DNA of 64,000 nt from Deltaproteobacteria bacterium (GCA_026986785.1 JALSNW010000015.1:62001-126000); one strand, 5' to 3'; shown: positions 26,808 to 36,102, counted from the stretch's first letter. Program-made: numbers and translations. Notes: a model not told the origin generated them from the sequence alone.

Positions 26808-27263
26808 TTATTTCCCAACCTTGTAGGGATTCACCGTAAGCACTGGGCATGGAGCCTCCTTGATAACCCCTTCGGCAACGCTTCCGAACATGACCTTTTC
26901 AAGGCCTTTTCTGCCATGTGTGCCTATGATGATCAGGTCGATCTCCTGTTTCTTGGCGTAATCAAGGATCTCATCGACTACATCACCAACGGCGATCTGG
27001 GTTTCCACACCCTCCAGATCACCCAATTGTTCAACAACCAAGCGCCTCATGGATTTTTCAGCACCATCCATCAAGTCCTTTTCCAGGGCTGCATACCATG
27101 CTGTTCCCATTTCAAAACCCACGAATTCCTCCGCACTCCTTATGACGTGGATGACATACAGCTTTGCATCAAAGGCCTTCACCATATCCTTGACTATCGG
27201 AAGCACCTTTTCCATGTTCATGGTGAAGTCTACTGGAAAGAGAATCTTCTTGACTGTAAACAT
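26808..27263 (-). CDS. Universal stress protein (UspA family)
   Basis: 151 residues, one Usp domain. It starts VKKILFPVDFTMN and has the ATP-binding signature IGTHGRKGLEKVMFGSVAEGVI (GX2GX9GS), so it is the nucleotide-binding type. AGGAGG lies 7 bp before the ATG. It has a near-consensus promoter and heads the minus-strand run that continues through the tRNA nucleotidyltransferase to scpA. Confidence 0.93.
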   Translation of the reverse strand: MFTVKKILFPVDFTMNMEKVLPIVKDMVKAFDAKLYVIHVIRSAEEFVGFEMGTAWYAALEKDLMDGAEKSMRRLVVEQLGDLEGVETQIAVGDVVDEILDYAKKQEIDLIIIGTHGRKGLEKVMFGSVAEGVIKEAPCPVLTVNPYKVGK

Positions 27264-27311
27264 AGTACCCTCCTTTTTCTTTTAAAAACAAATTGTTTGC
27301 TTCTATGGTGT

Positions 27312-27340
27312 ATTATCATTATCCATTGGGTGGATGTCAA
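27312..27340 (-). promoter_or_regulatory. Sigma-70-type promoter of the usp operon
   Basis: On the minus strand a perfect TTGACA (27335-27340), a 17-bp spacer and GATAAT (27312-27317). It lies about 50 bp ahead of the usp start codon and is the best promoter match in the window. Confidence 0.8.
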
Positions 27341-27344
27341 GGCA

Positions 27345-27713
27345 ATTAATAAAACTTGGTGGTAGAGGCTGGTAAACAATTGATAGTGGTTCTTTTTAAG
27401 ATTTCAAATAGCACAATGAATACAGTTTATTACCATATTGGATAAATTTATTGCAAAGGGGAGGAATTAATATCAGGCATGGGCTCAGATCATGCAGCTC
27501 GCAAATTTGCCGAAGATGCGCAGCAGAGGGCATGAAGACGTACTTTGCCACTTCAACTGCCCCACTACAAAGCAGATTCGATAAATTTGTAGGCCCCTTG
27601 CGGCTTCGAATGTCTGAGTTCTTAGAGCAGGAAAATCCTCACCCTTTGGTGAAAGTATTTATCTGAAAATGTAGATAACCATCTGATTTTTTATGAAAAT
27701 TTTTGCTCAGGCA
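27345..27713. other. Gene-free spacer
   Basis: No coding signal that I can support. A 71-codon open frame (27451-27666) has no family likeness and unremarkable composition. The region is more AT-rich at its left end. Confidence 0.5.
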
Positions 27714-27853
27714 TTTGAAGAAATACCTGAAGACCTGTCATGGATTGGGCTTCGTCTTTTAGGAGAAAATACAATGGGATCGTATGTATGCTCACCATGC
27801 AATCATTCAAGGGATTATTTTTTTCAGATACTTGAGGTGTATAATCTGGGATA
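27714..27853 (+). repeat. Dispersed TIR repeat, copy B (long form, left arm shortened)
   Basis: It shares GAAAATACAATGGGATC, ACCATGCAATCATTCAAG and the right arm CTTGAGGTGTATAATCTGGG with the other copies. The left arm is reduced to ATACCTGAAGACCTG. It ends 20 bp before the hydrolase start. Confidence 0.75.
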
Positions 27854-27872
27854 AATGGCAAGGGGCAAAACA

Positions 27873-28478
27873 ATGGAGAAAGGGCCTGTTGTATGCCTTG
27901 TCCACGGTCTGTGGATGACGGGTCTGGAGATGTATCTGCTGAAAAAAAGGCTTGTCAGGGCAGGCCTTCATTGTGTGAATTTTTCCTATCAGAGCACGTC
28001 CAAAGATGTGGGGGAAAATGCAAAAAGGCTCGCAGGATTTCTTGCAGAGAAGGGTATAGGCCAGCCCTTCTTTGTCTGTCATAGTTATGGGGGGCTCGTG
28101 GTTTGCAGATATTTGAGCGGATATTGCCCTGGGCCTGGCATAAAGGTCGTTTTTCTGGGCACACCCATCAATGGTGCGAGCTTGGCAAAAAGGCTCGGGG
28201 ACATGAGATTGGTGCAAATGATCACAGGGAAAAGTCTTCCTGCCTTGAAAAAGGGCTGTGGGCCAGGGGCTGGAGGTATCCATTTCGCCATGATAGCAGG
28301 AAGTGTCAATATTGGCCTTGGCATGTTTTTTTTAAAGGGGAAGGCAGATGGCATGGTGGCAGTTGCTGATACCGTGGCCCCTTGGCTGGAGAAACACAGT
28401 GTGGTCAGATGTAGTCATCTCTTCCTGCTTTTTTCAAAAAAGGCTTCAAGGCTTTGCATAGAGTTTCTTGGTCAGTGA
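27873..28478 (+). CDS. Alpha/beta-hydrolase (lipase/esterase-like)
   Basis: 201 residues. The oxyanion region is VCLVHGLWMTG and the nucleophile elbow CHSYGG, where Cys replaces the first Gly of GxSxG. LGTPINGASLAKRL resembles small lipases that act on lipid esters. No signal peptide is visible, and the substrate is unknown. I prefer the ATG at 27873, which has AAGGGG 7 bp ahead, over the ATG at 27855, which lies in the flank of a repeat. It converges on the DUF2207 gene. Confidence 0.85.
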   Translation: MEKGPVVCLVHGLWMTGLEMYLLKKRLVRAGLHCVNFSYQSTSKDVGENAKRLAGFLAEKGIGQPFFVCHSYGGLVVCRYLSGYCPGPGIKVVFLGTPINGASLAKRLGDMRLVQMITGKSLPALKKGCGPGAGGIHFAMIAGSVNIGLGMFFLKGKADGMVAVADTVAPWLEKHSVVRCSHLFLLFSKKASRLCIEFLGQ

Positions 28479-28500
28479 GAGGCAAGGGCAGAGAAAGGTC

Positions 28501-30426
28501 TTACCAGCCTCCACCGCCGCCACCGCCGCCACCGCCGCCAGAAAACCCGCCTCCTCCGCTTCCTGAGCCTTTGGGGACAGAGGCAGCCGTGACTGCCGAG
28601 GAAAGACCGTTGCCAATGGCCGAGGATAGAAGGTTAGGCGAATAATATGTCCCAATGTACCAGGTGGGGGAATAGGCCTTCTGGCCACTTGATCTACTTA
28701 CTGCTGTCAGATATTGTGTGAACTTGTCAGCCCATTTATTTTCCACTCCAAGGGCAACTGCCCATGGTAGGTATTTTTCGAAGAGTTCAAACAGGTTGTC
28801 AGTACTGGTCAACATATCCAGGCGCTTCTTTTCTGCTGTCTCCAGAAACATCTTAAATCCCTCGATCTCATCCATGATTCTTCTTCCCTGCATGGTTGGA
28901 GCCTTCATGAGCTGGTAAAACAACAAGTTGATAACCAAGAGGCTCAAAAAGATAAAAAGTGCCTGAAAACCAACCTCGGTGCTATAGAGAAAACACCCCA
29001 GAAACCAGCCACCTGTAAAGGCAAGGCCAAAGAGTAAGGCGCGAAATGCCTGGGCAAAAGTTACAAGGGATCTTGAACCGATGGCAGCCTTAATGGCATA
29101 AAACATCATGAGTTGAAGGAAGCCGGTTCCCATGGTCCAGATTGTCAGCCATACACCCAAGAATAGTGCAGTAAAGGGGTCGTTGGCCCCAATTGCTGCG
29201 GCCCCAATAGTTAGGACAGAAAGCAGTATGCCAGGGATTAGATATTGTAGATTGGTCCTGAAATATATCCGCTCGAAATGGCTGGAAAGACTTCTCTTAA
29301 GTGTATCTATGGCAGATCTAACCCTTGAGGAATCATCCTGGGTGAGTCTTATCTCGCTTGACAGGTCAAAGAGCCTTCTCAGTAGGCTTTTTTCCCCTTC
29401 CGATAGCCTGTCCTTTTTCTTTCCCTCTTTTTTTATGAGGGTAAATTGTCCCTTGTTATCCTCTATGGTCAGATAGCCCTTTACAGCAAGGCTCAATACA
29501 GCAGCGGAAAATGCCTTGTTGTCAAAGCCCATCTTGAGGATGAAGCGGGCTGCCGCTGGACCAAAGGCCTTTGGAGGCTCGAATCTCGGTATGATCTGGC
29601 CCTTTCCCGGGTCTTTTCCTACCTTGTGCCAGGCCATGAGATAATAGATCAAAGTGGCCATAACCCCTGATATCCCAACGATGAAGCCCAGATTGTCCCT
29701 GATCATGAGAAAAAAATCATCGAGCCTGCTTGGTTGTCTTATCATGCCCTTGGGCCACGATGCGGCAACGGTGAAACCCTGCCCTGGCATAAGGGGAGCT
29801 GTGGTTTCGAAGACTATGGACCTTGGGCCTATGTCTACCACCTTGGCCCTGTTGTCAGTCGAGCCATGCCTGCCCGTATAAGAGGCATATTGGAGAAAAC
29901 GACTGTTCCAGGGCAGGATTATCCGACATCTGGCCTTTTCTATTGGGAATGCCCAGTTGTCACCGGTTACGTTCCAGTAGAGCTCATCATAGTGGTCAAG
30001 AAATCCCACCATTCTTTCCATCTTGTACGTGATTTCAAAGGAATGCAGGCCATGGGGTAGAAGATAGTCTTTTCTGCCAAGATAGATCCTTATGTTCGGC
30101 CCCCTGGATTTTAGATGATATTGGCAGGTATGCCCATCTATCCTGGTCTGGAGTATCTTTAGCCTGGAATCCCTCCAGAGGCCATTTGGAAGGTGATATT
30201 TTTTAGGGATCTCCCTGTAGATCCCATGTCTGATATGTTGGCCCAGGCAGTCTGCCTTGATCTGTTCGGTGACCACAATCGATGCGTCTGGTTGGACGAG
30301 GACGGTGCTGGAAAACTCTACTATTGCCTCTGATGCAAAGAGGTTTCCTATGGGCCAGAAGAGGTAAAAAAGAATAAAAGGCCATGATCTAATCAATACC
30401 CCCATGTATTTTTGTGATATACCCAC
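28501..30426 (-). CDS. DUF2207 membrane protein with poly-Gly tail
   Basis: 641 residues. A signal or anchor helix (about 10-32) is followed by the exported DUF2207 domain, with the typical GIYREIPKKY, WNVTGDNWAFPIEKA and ITYKMERM. A helix near 255, a cytoplasmic part (FNDKAFSAAVLSLAVKGYLTIED-like) and three or four more helices follow, ending in FSGGGGGGGGGGGW. Function is unknown. LemA/DUF2207 pairs are widespread. The GTG at 30426 has AAGGA 9 bp ahead and is preferred over the ATG at 30405. Confidence 0.88.
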   Translation of the reverse strand: MGISQKYMGVLIRSWPFILFYLFWPIGNLFASEAIVEFSSTVLVQPDASIVVTEQIKADCLGQHIRHGIYREIPKKYHLPNGLWRDSRLKILQTRIDGHTCQYHLKSRGPNIRIYLGRKDYLLPHGLHSFEITYKMERMVGFLDHYDELYWNVTGDNWAFPIEKARCRIILPWNSRFLQYASYTGRHGSTDNRAKVVDIGPRSIVFETTAPLMPGQGFTVAASWPKGMIRQPSRLDDFFLMIRDNLGFIVGISGVMATLIYYLMAWHKVGKDPGKGQIIPRFEPPKAFGPAAARFILKMGFDNKAFSAAVLSLAVKGYLTIEDNKGQFTLIKKEGKKKDRLSEGEKSLLRRLFDLSSEIRLTQDDSSRVRSAIDTLKRSLSSHFERIYFRTNLQYLIPGILLSVLTIGAAAIGANDPFTALFLGVWLTIWTMGTGFLQLMMFYAIKAAIGSRSLVTFAQAFRALLFGLAFTGGWFLGCFLYSTEVGFQALFIFLSLLVINLLFYQLMKAPTMQGRRIMDEIEGFKMFLETAEKKRLDMLTSTDNLFELFEKYLPWAVALGVENKWADKFTQYLTAVSRSSGQKAYSPTWYIGTYYSPNLLSSAIGNGLSSAVTAASVPKGSGSGGGGFSGGGGGGGGGGGW

Positions 30427-30449
30427 TTGTCGTCCTTCTCAATACGGAT

Positions 30450-31007
30450 CTAAAAGGATACCTTTGGAACCGATCGTTGTGACCGATCCTCCAATTCAAA
30501 GAACGGCTTCTTGGTAAAACCAAACATGCCGGCAATAATCGAGCTGGGAAACATCTCTATGGCAGTATTAAGATCTCTCACTGTCCCGTTGTAGTATCTT
30601 CTTGCCAATTGGATCTGATCCTCTATTGATGAAAGCTCCTGCTGGAGGCGGAGGAAATTCTCGTTGGCCTTGAGCTCTGGATAATTTTCTGCAACTGCGA
30701 AAAGGCCTCTGAGGCCTGAGCTCAGGAGTGTCTCAGCCCCTTGTCGTTCGTCAATGGAGGATGCTCCAAGGGCCATCGCCCTGGCTGAAGTCACCTTTTC
30801 AAACAGCTCCCTTTCGTGTTTCATATAGCCTTTTACGGTTTCCAAGAGGTTGGGGATGAGATTAGCCCTTCTTTTCAATTGGACATCAATACCACTCCAG
30901 GCCTCTTGACACAGATTTTTTAGCTTTATCAGCCTGTTGTAGGTAGCAATCGACCAGGTACCAATCCCTGCAATTATAAGGATTATGGCATAGCCAATTA
31001 TTTTCAT
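30450..31007 (-). CDS. lemA: LemA family protein
   Basis: 185 residues. One N-terminal membrane helix, then the LemA helical bundle: NRLIKLKNLCQEAWSGIDVQLKRRANLIPNLLETVKGY (about 24-61), KANENFLRLQQELSSIEDQI and ARRYYNGTVRDLNTAIEMFPSSIIA. The inner-membrane role is poorly defined. It is followed by DUF2207 after 23 bp, a common pair. AAAGGAC precedes the ATG. Confidence 0.93.
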   Translation of the reverse strand: MKIIGYAIILIIAGIGTWSIATYNRLIKLKNLCQEAWSGIDVQLKRRANLIPNLLETVKGYMKHERELFEKVTSARAMALGASSIDERQGAETLLSSGLRGLFAVAENYPELKANENFLRLQQELSSIEDQIQLARRYYNGTVRDLNTAIEMFPSSIIAGMFGFTKKPFFELEDRSQRSVPKVSF

Positions 31008-31088
31008 ATCATGAAGTCCTTTCTGGTGTTTGATCCATCTGTCCTTAAGATCGGAATATCGCCTGTGAAAAGTTAAATGAATAGGCCC

Positions 31089-31131
31089 TGAAAAAAACAG
31101 ATCTACCCGCTGTCCTGGGACCCAGTGGACA
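31089..31131 (-). terminator. Possible terminator after livG
   Basis: On the minus strand a stem with a small bulge (TGTC...GACA around CTGG...CCAG) begins 2 bp after the livG stop. A run of seven T residues follows about 12 bp later. The distance from stem to T run is longer than usual. Confidence 0.35.
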
Positions 31132-31132
31132 T

Positions 31133-31891
31133 CTAATCCTCTCCGAGATAGGCAGCAATCACCTCACTGTTATGTTGGATTTCATAGGGACTGCCTTGGG
31201 CCAGGAGCTCTCCATAGTTCAGGACCAATACATGGTGGGATATCTCCATCACCAGGCTCATGTTGTGTTCCACCAATATGATAGTGATGCCAGATTCACA
31301 GATCCGGCTTATGAGATTGCAAAGCTCCATGGTTTCGGTATCGTTCAGGCCTGCTGCAGGTTCATCCATGAGAAGAAGTCTTGGTTTGGCCGCAAGTGCC
31401 CTGGCGATCTCGAGCCTTTTCAAGGTGCCATAAGGCAGCGCACTTGCAGGCATATGGGCTATGTCTTGCAGGTTGCAAAACTCCAAGGCCTGACGGGCCA
31501 TTTCTCTTACCTTTTTTTCTTCTCTTGTGACAGAGGGGAGTCTCAGGGCTGCTGCAATGAGGCCAGAACTGGAATGGAGGTGACAGCCAACCATGACGTT
31601 TTCGAGGGCGGTCATGTTCAAGAAGACCTGGAGGTTCTGAAATGTGCGGGTGATCCCCATCTTTGCTATCTTGTACGGTGGTAGAGAGGTTATCTCCCTG
31701 CCCAGGAATCTTATAGAGCCCCCAGATGGCTTGTAGATATTTGTGAGCAGGTTGAAAAGCGTTGTCTTGCCTGCACCATTGGGGCCTATAACCGAGAAGA
31801 TTATCCTTTCAGTCACGGAAAAATTGAGGTCAGATATGGCCTTGAGGCCCCCAAATTTTTTCTCGAGATCCCTGACTTCAAGAAGTTGCAT
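31133..31891 (-). CDS. livG: Branched-chain amino acid-type ABC transporter ATPase LivG
   Basis: 252 residues. Walker A is GPNGAGKT, and the LivG-type insert RTFQNLQVFLNMTALENVMVG is present. The signature helix is degenerate: SALPYGTLKRLEIARALA stands where LSGGQ-like sequence is expected, which is normal for LivG. Walker B is LLLMDEPAAGLN. It is the last gene of livK-H-M-G and overlaps livM by 14 bp. The partner ATPase LivF is encoded divergently at 35.4 kb. Confidence 0.93.
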   Translation of the reverse strand: MQLLEVRDLEKKFGGLKAISDLNFSVTERIIFSVIGPNGAGKTTLFNLLTNIYKPSGGSIRFLGREITSLPPYKIAKMGITRTFQNLQVFLNMTALENVMVGCHLHSSSGLIAAALRLPSVTREEKKVREMARQALEFCNLQDIAHMPASALPYGTLKRLEIARALAAKPRLLLMDEPAAGLNDTETMELCNLISRICESGITIILVEHNMSLVMEISHHVLVLNYGELLAQGSPYEIQHNSEVIAAYLGED

Positions 31892-32846
31892 TGGCAGCTC
31901 CTTGCTCTCTCCTATTCATGAAATTGTGGAAGGCCTGTTCCATCGCCACAAAAAGACCCTGGGGCAAAAATATCATTATGGTCATGAGTATTGCCCCGAA
32001 AATCAGCACCTCGAAATCCTCGAAAACTATCAGCAGCTCTGGCAACAGGGAGAGGATGATCGCTCCTACGACTGCCCCATAGGTGGAGCCCAGGCCACCC
32101 AGAACAACCATCGTGACCAATTCGATAGAGAAGAAAAAACCGAAGGACTCCGGGCTTACAAAGTCTTGTTGATGGGCAAATAGGCTGCCGGTGATGCAGG
32201 CAAGGACAGCAGAGAACACGAATATGTGGGATTTTACCTTGGCGGTGTCTACCCCAAGCATCTGGGCTGCTATCTCACTTCCATGTACTGCTGCAAGGGC
32301 CCGTCCAGACCTGGATCTGGCAATGTTCAGGGAGAAAAGAACACTCAGGAGCATGAATATGGCAAATGTCCAGTACCATTTGATGTCATTGTCTATGGGT
32401 ATGCCAAATATGGTCAGCACCGGCAGTCCTGACATGCCGTCTGGCCCCCCAGTGAGTTGGTCTGCCTGGACGAAAAAGATATGTACTATTATGCCAAGGC
32501 CCAGGGTAGCCATTGCAAGATAATGTCCCTTGAGTTTCAGGATAGGCCTCGAGAGTATGTAGGATATCACGGCTACCATGAAGGCACCTGCGATCATGGC
32601 TATCCACGGCTCTATTCCATACTTGACCGTTAGTACGGCTGATGAATAAGCACCAAGGCCAAAAAATGCTGCATGCCCAAGGGATATCTGGCCGGCATAG
32701 CCCATCAGTAGGTTGAGGCTGACAGCCAACACGATGTTAGTGCATATGGTTACCCCAACTACTGTGACATAATAATTGTCAGGGAAAAGTATTGCTGGCA
32801 CTATGGTTGACAGTGCAAAGAGACAATATCCGACCATTGCCTTCAT
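31878..32846 (-). CDS. livM: ABC transporter permease LivM
   Basis: 322 residues, about nine helices. LMGYAGQISLGHAAFFGLGAYSSA and GGPDGMSGLP are the LivM hallmarks, and GGLGSTYGAVVGA is the coupling region. It forms the transmembrane channel with LivH. It overlaps livH by 4 bp (ATGA). Confidence 0.95.
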   Translation of the reverse strand: MKAMVGYCLFALSTIVPAILFPDNYYVTVVGVTICTNIVLAVSLNLLMGYAGQISLGHAAFFGLGAYSSAVLTVKYGIEPWIAMIAGAFMVAVISYILSRPILKLKGHYLAMATLGLGIIVHIFFVQADQLTGGPDGMSGLPVLTIFGIPIDNDIKWYWTFAIFMLLSVLFSLNIARSRSGRALAAVHGSEIAAQMLGVDTAKVKSHIFVFSAVLACITGSLFAHQQDFVSPESFGFFFSIELVTMVVLGGLGSTYGAVVGAIILSLLPELLIVFEDFEVLIFGAILMTIMIFLPQGLFVAMEQAFHNFMNRREQGAANATS

Positions 32847-33715
32847 ACCCTATCCGACTCCGCCTTTCCAAGTATGCCGCTGGGCCTTATGAACAGGACG
32901 ACCAGTATGACGAAAAATGCTATGGCATCCTTGTAGCCCGATGATATGAATCCAGCCCCTATGGTCTCTATGATGCCCAGTAGCAAGCCACCTGCAACTG
33001 CTCCCATCGAGCTGCCCATGCCCCCCAGGATGGCAGCACAAAAGCCCTTAAGCCCTAACATGACTCCAGAGTTGTAAGACATGAAGGTGATGGGGGCCAC
33101 TAGCACCCCTGCCGCCGCTCCAAGGGCGGCAGAAAGACCATAGGAGACGAGGAGCATCTGTTTCACATTGATCCCTACGAGGAAAGCAGCCTTCTTGTTG
33201 TAGGAACAGGCCATGATGGCCTTGCCCATGAGGGTCTTATCGAAAAAATATTTTACCGCAAGCACGGCAGCACCAGTGCCTACCATCACCCAGATGTTCT
33301 GAGGCAGTATGGTAGCATTTCCTATGACGATGGGTTTGTCACCAGAGAAAGGGGGGAGTCCATAGATCTCCTTTCCCCATATTAACAGGGCAGCCCCTCT
33401 CAGGAAAATGGATGCCCCAATGGTAATTATAATAGTCGTTACAACTGTGGCATTTTTGGCCGGCTCTATGGCAAATTTGTCCAAGGCGAGACCAACGAGT
33501 ACCGTGATTGCTATGGCGCAGAATACTGCAGCAGGGTAGGGCATCCCGTCTTTCAATAGAAATATGGCGCTCATGGCCCCAATCATCACGAATTCGCCCT
33601 GGGCGAAATTGACCACGTCGGATGCGTTGTAGATTATGGAGAAACCGAGGGCCACCAAGGCATAGATGGAGCCTACTGTAAGACCACTTATCAGGAATTG
33701 TAAGAGTTGATCCAT
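32843..33715 (-). CDS. livH: ABC transporter permease LivH
   Basis: 290 residues, about eight helices. The start LLQFLISGLTVGSIYALVALGFSIIYNASDVVNFAQGEFVMIGA (about 4-47) is characteristic, and the coupling loop is AILGGMGSSMGAVAGG. I use the ATG at 33715; the longest frame begins 27 bp earlier without support. A terminator and a dispersed repeat lie between livK and this gene. Confidence 0.94.
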   Translation of the reverse strand: MDQLLQFLISGLTVGSIYALVALGFSIIYNASDVVNFAQGEFVMIGAMSAIFLLKDGMPYPAAVFCAIAITVLVGLALDKFAIEPAKNATVVTTIIITIGASIFLRGAALLIWGKEIYGLPPFSGDKPIVIGNATILPQNIWVMVGTGAAVLAVKYFFDKTLMGKAIMACSYNKKAAFLVGINVKQMLLVSYGLSAALGAAAGVLVAPITFMSYNSGVMLGLKGFCAAILGGMGSSMGAVAGGLLLGIIETIGAGFISSGYKDAIAFFVILVVLFIRPSGILGKAESDRV

Positions 33716-33748
33716 AATCTTGTTTCTAATCGGTGGGAGCAAAAATTA

Positions 33749-33775
33749 CCCCCGACCAGTACTCTGGATCGGGGG
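33749..33775 (-). terminator. Terminator between livK and livH
   Basis: A 7-bp stem (TCGGGGG with CCCCCGA) is extended by an inner CCAG/CTGG stem with one bulged base. On the minus strand it is followed by TAATTTTTG. Partial read-through would give more binding protein than permease, as is common in Liv operons. Confidence 0.75.
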
Positions 33776-33805
33776 TTCGCGTCAGATATCTATCAAGGAT
33801 ACTTA

Positions 33806-33916
33806 GTCCCAGATTATGTACTTCAAACACCTGAAAGGAGTAATTCCTTTGAATGAACACATGGTTAGCATACATATCCGTGACAAGTCCTCAGGCATCT
33901 GAAGTACCACAGTCCC
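33806..33916 (-). repeat. Dispersed TIR repeat, copy C (short form)
   Basis: About 111 bp with both arms intact: CCCAGATTATGTACTTCAAA on the left and, as reverse complement, GGTACTTCAGATGCCTGAGG on the right. It lacks the inner GTGAAAATACAATGGG block of the long form. It sits between livK and the terminator. Confidence 0.8.
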
Positions 33917-33949
33917 TATGCGTGCCCTCCTGTTCCCATCAAGGGTTGA

Positions 33950-35101
33950 TTAGTAAAGGAGCTTCCAGTTCCCGTCTTGGACCTCTATCATCTTGAATGC
34001 ATCCAGTCCCAGGCCAAGGTGATCCGTTGGGCTCATGTTGAAAACACCTCCTGTACCCACAAAGCCATGGGTCTTTTCTATCTCGTCCCTGATCTTTGAT
34101 GGATCTGAGGATTTGGCCCTTTCTATGGCACCAACAGTGATGAATAGAGCATCGTAGGCATGGCCACCAAATGTTGAAACAGGGCCATATTTTGCCTCAT
34201 ATTTCTTTTTATAGTCGAGGAGCACCTTTTTCTGTGGATCATTTGCCGGGAGCTGATCCGCCACTATGAGGGCGGCAGCAGGCAGACGTACACCATTGGC
34301 AGCAGGTCCGGCAAGCTCGATGAATTTTTTGGAGGCCACCCCGTGGGATTCATAGATGGGGAGCTTGATTCCAAGCTGCCTTATATTCTTGACCACTATC
34401 GCAGGGGCCTTGCCAAAGCCGAAATTCAGGATGGCCTGGGCATCTGTGCCCCTGATCTTCGTAAGCTGTGTAGTCATGTCTGTGTCGGCATTGCCATATT
34501 TTTCATCTGCCACTATCTCTATCCCGTACTTGGGTGCCAAGGCAAAACACTGGGCCCGCCCAGACTTGTCGAAGCCACCGTTGCCCGTGATGAGGGCTAT
34601 CTTGGTTATCCCCCTTTTTTTCATGTCCTGGAATATCTTCTCTGCAGCCATCCTGTCGGTATGAGGGGTCTTGAATACCCATTTCTTCACTGGCTCTATT
34701 ATCTTTACAGAGCCGGCCAGGGAGATCAGGGGGACTTTGGCCTTTTGTACGATGTCAATGACAGCCAAGGTATTGCCAGAGGTGGTACCACCAATGATGA
34801 CATCCACCTTGTCTTTTTTTATGAGTCTGTTGACGAAATTTTTTGCCTCTTTTGCCTTTCCTTTGGTGTCATAGTGGATGAATTCTATCTTTTTGCCGTC
34901 TATGCCCCCCTTGGCATTTATTTCATCAATATACATCTGGAGGGTCTTTAGCTCTGGATCTCCCAGGAATGAGGCAGGACCGGTCACGGCTAGAAAAGAG
35001 CCTATCTTGACAGTATCTGAGGCCAATGCCTTTCCATAGCAAAACGTCATCCCTATGCACAAACACAGGACCGCTATCTTGATTTTGTCTAATGCTTTCA
35101 T
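33950..35101 (-). CDS. livK: Periplasmic substrate-binding protein, Liv type
   Basis: 383 residues. A signal peptide (KIKIAVLCLCIGMTFCYGKALA) is followed by VKIGSFLAVTGPASFLGDPEL and the Peripla_BP_6 fold, including EFIHYDTKGKAKEAKNFVNRL-type sequence and VIIGGTTSGNTLAV. It delivers a hydrophobic or aromatic amino or organic acid to LivHMGF; the presence of paaK hints at an aromatic ligand (inference). The start is the ATG at 35101, with GGGAGGAG about 7 bp ahead. Confidence 0.93.
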   Translation of the reverse strand: MKALDKIKIAVLCLCIGMTFCYGKALASDTVKIGSFLAVTGPASFLGDPELKTLQMYIDEINAKGGIDGKKIEFIHYDTKGKAKEAKNFVNRLIKKDKVDVIIGGTTSGNTLAVIDIVQKAKVPLISLAGSVKIIEPVKKWVFKTPHTDRMAAEKIFQDMKKRGITKIALITGNGGFDKSGRAQCFALAPKYGIEIVADEKYGNADTDMTTQLTKIRGTDAQAILNFGFGKAPAIVVKNIRQLGIKLPIYESHGVASKKFIELAGPAANGVRLPAAALIVADQLPANDPQKKVLLDYKKKYEAKYGPVSTFGGHAYDALFITVGAIERAKSSDPSKIRDEIEKTHGFVGTGGVFNMSPTDHLGLGLDAFKMIEVQDGNWKLLY

Positions 35102-35358
35102 GAAAATTCTCCTCCCTGATTTATTTAGATATTCCTGATGACTATTACACAAAAAGAAATCATTTATCAATCATAAATAATTGACAATTATCATCTATTT
35201 TTCTCCATATTCGATTCGAGACAGAGGGGTGCTATGGCAATAATCTGGAACCTGTGCCATATTAAGTGGAGATGAGAAAAATCCTGCCAAGGTGTTGGAT
35301 CTTTCCCAAAATCCAAGGCAGTATCAAGAGGTGAGGATTTGAACTATAAGAGCGAGCC
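35102..35358. promoter_or_regulatory. Divergent control region livK / livF
   Basis: AT-rich. It holds a perfect 15-bp palindrome, ATAATTGACAATTAT (35177-35191), whose plus-strand centre is a TTGACA hexamer. It also holds a stem of TTGGAT (35295-35300) with ATCCAA (35311-35316) plus TGCC/GGCA in the livF leader. I find no well-spaced -10 for either direction, so regulation by the palindrome is a suggestion only. Confidence 0.4.
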
Positions 35359-36093
35359 ATGCTTCACATAAAGAATCTCAATACGAAATACGGTCCCATC
35401 CACGTATTGAAAAATGTCTCACTCCATGTGGATCAGGGTGAGATCGTATCCATCATAGGGGCAAATGGTGCAGGTAAGACCACACTTCTCATATCGATAT
35501 CTGGACTCTTGCCACCGGTTTCTGGCGAGATAATCTTCGATGGCAACAATCTGTGTGGTGTCCCACCGGACAGGATTGTCTCCATGGGTATAGCCCATGC
35601 CCCAGAGGGCCGTCAGGTGTTTGCTCCCCTTACGGTCATGGAGAATTTGAGGCTTGGGGCCTATGCAAGGAAGAAGGCTGGTAGTGAAGAGATACAGGAA
35701 GACATCGAGAGGGTATTCTCCCTGTTTCCCAGGCTTGAGGAGCGGAAAGATCAGACCGCTGGTACGTTGAGTGGCGGGGAACAGCAGATGCTTGCCATAG
35801 GGAGGGCCATGATGGCCAAGCCCAGGCTCTTGCTCCTGGATGAGCCATCACTTGGGCTTGCTCCAAAGTTGGTGGAGGTGATAATTCAGACAGTGGTAGA
35901 TCTCAACAGGGAGGGTACGACCATACTCCTGGTGGAACAAAATGCAAGAAAGGCCCTGGAGATCTCCCACAGGGCCTATGTACTCGAGACAGGAAGGATC
36001 ACACTCCAGGGCCCTGCAAAGGACCTGGCAGAAGACAGTGAGATACGGCGGGCTTATCTTGGAAAGGATTATAGGGACCTTTCAGAAAGATAG
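35359..36093 (+). CDS. livF: Branched-chain amino acid-type ABC transporter ATPase LivF
   Basis: 244 residues. Walker A GANGAGKTTL, Q-loop region IAHAPEGRQVFAPLTVMENL (the LivF PEGR motif), signature LSGGEQQMLAIGRA and Walker B LLLLDEPSLGLAP are all intact. It supplies the second ATPase of the transporter encoded on the other strand. It is followed by paaK after 9 bp, so transport and CoA activation are linked. Confidence 0.95.
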   Translation: MLHIKNLNTKYGPIHVLKNVSLHVDQGEIVSIIGANGAGKTTLLISISGLLPPVSGEIIFDGNNLCGVPPDRIVSMGIAHAPEGRQVFAPLTVMENLRLGAYARKKAGSEEIQEDIERVFSLFPRLEERKDQTAGTLSGGEQQMLAIGRAMMAKPRLLLLDEPSLGLAPKLVEVIIQTVVDLNREGTTILLVEQNARKALEISHRAYVLETGRITLQGPAKDLAEDSEIRRAYLGKDYRDLSER

Positions 36094-36102
36094 GAGGGAT
36101 GG

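Noticed and set aside
27590-27625. T-loop-like GCTTCGAATGTC
   Set aside because: No acceptor, D or anticodon stems can be paired around it, so it is not a tRNA.
27451-27666. 71-codon open frame in the spacer before the hydrolase
   Set aside because: No recognisable pattern; the GGGGAGG nearby sits ahead of no clear start, and the frame ends at no gene border.
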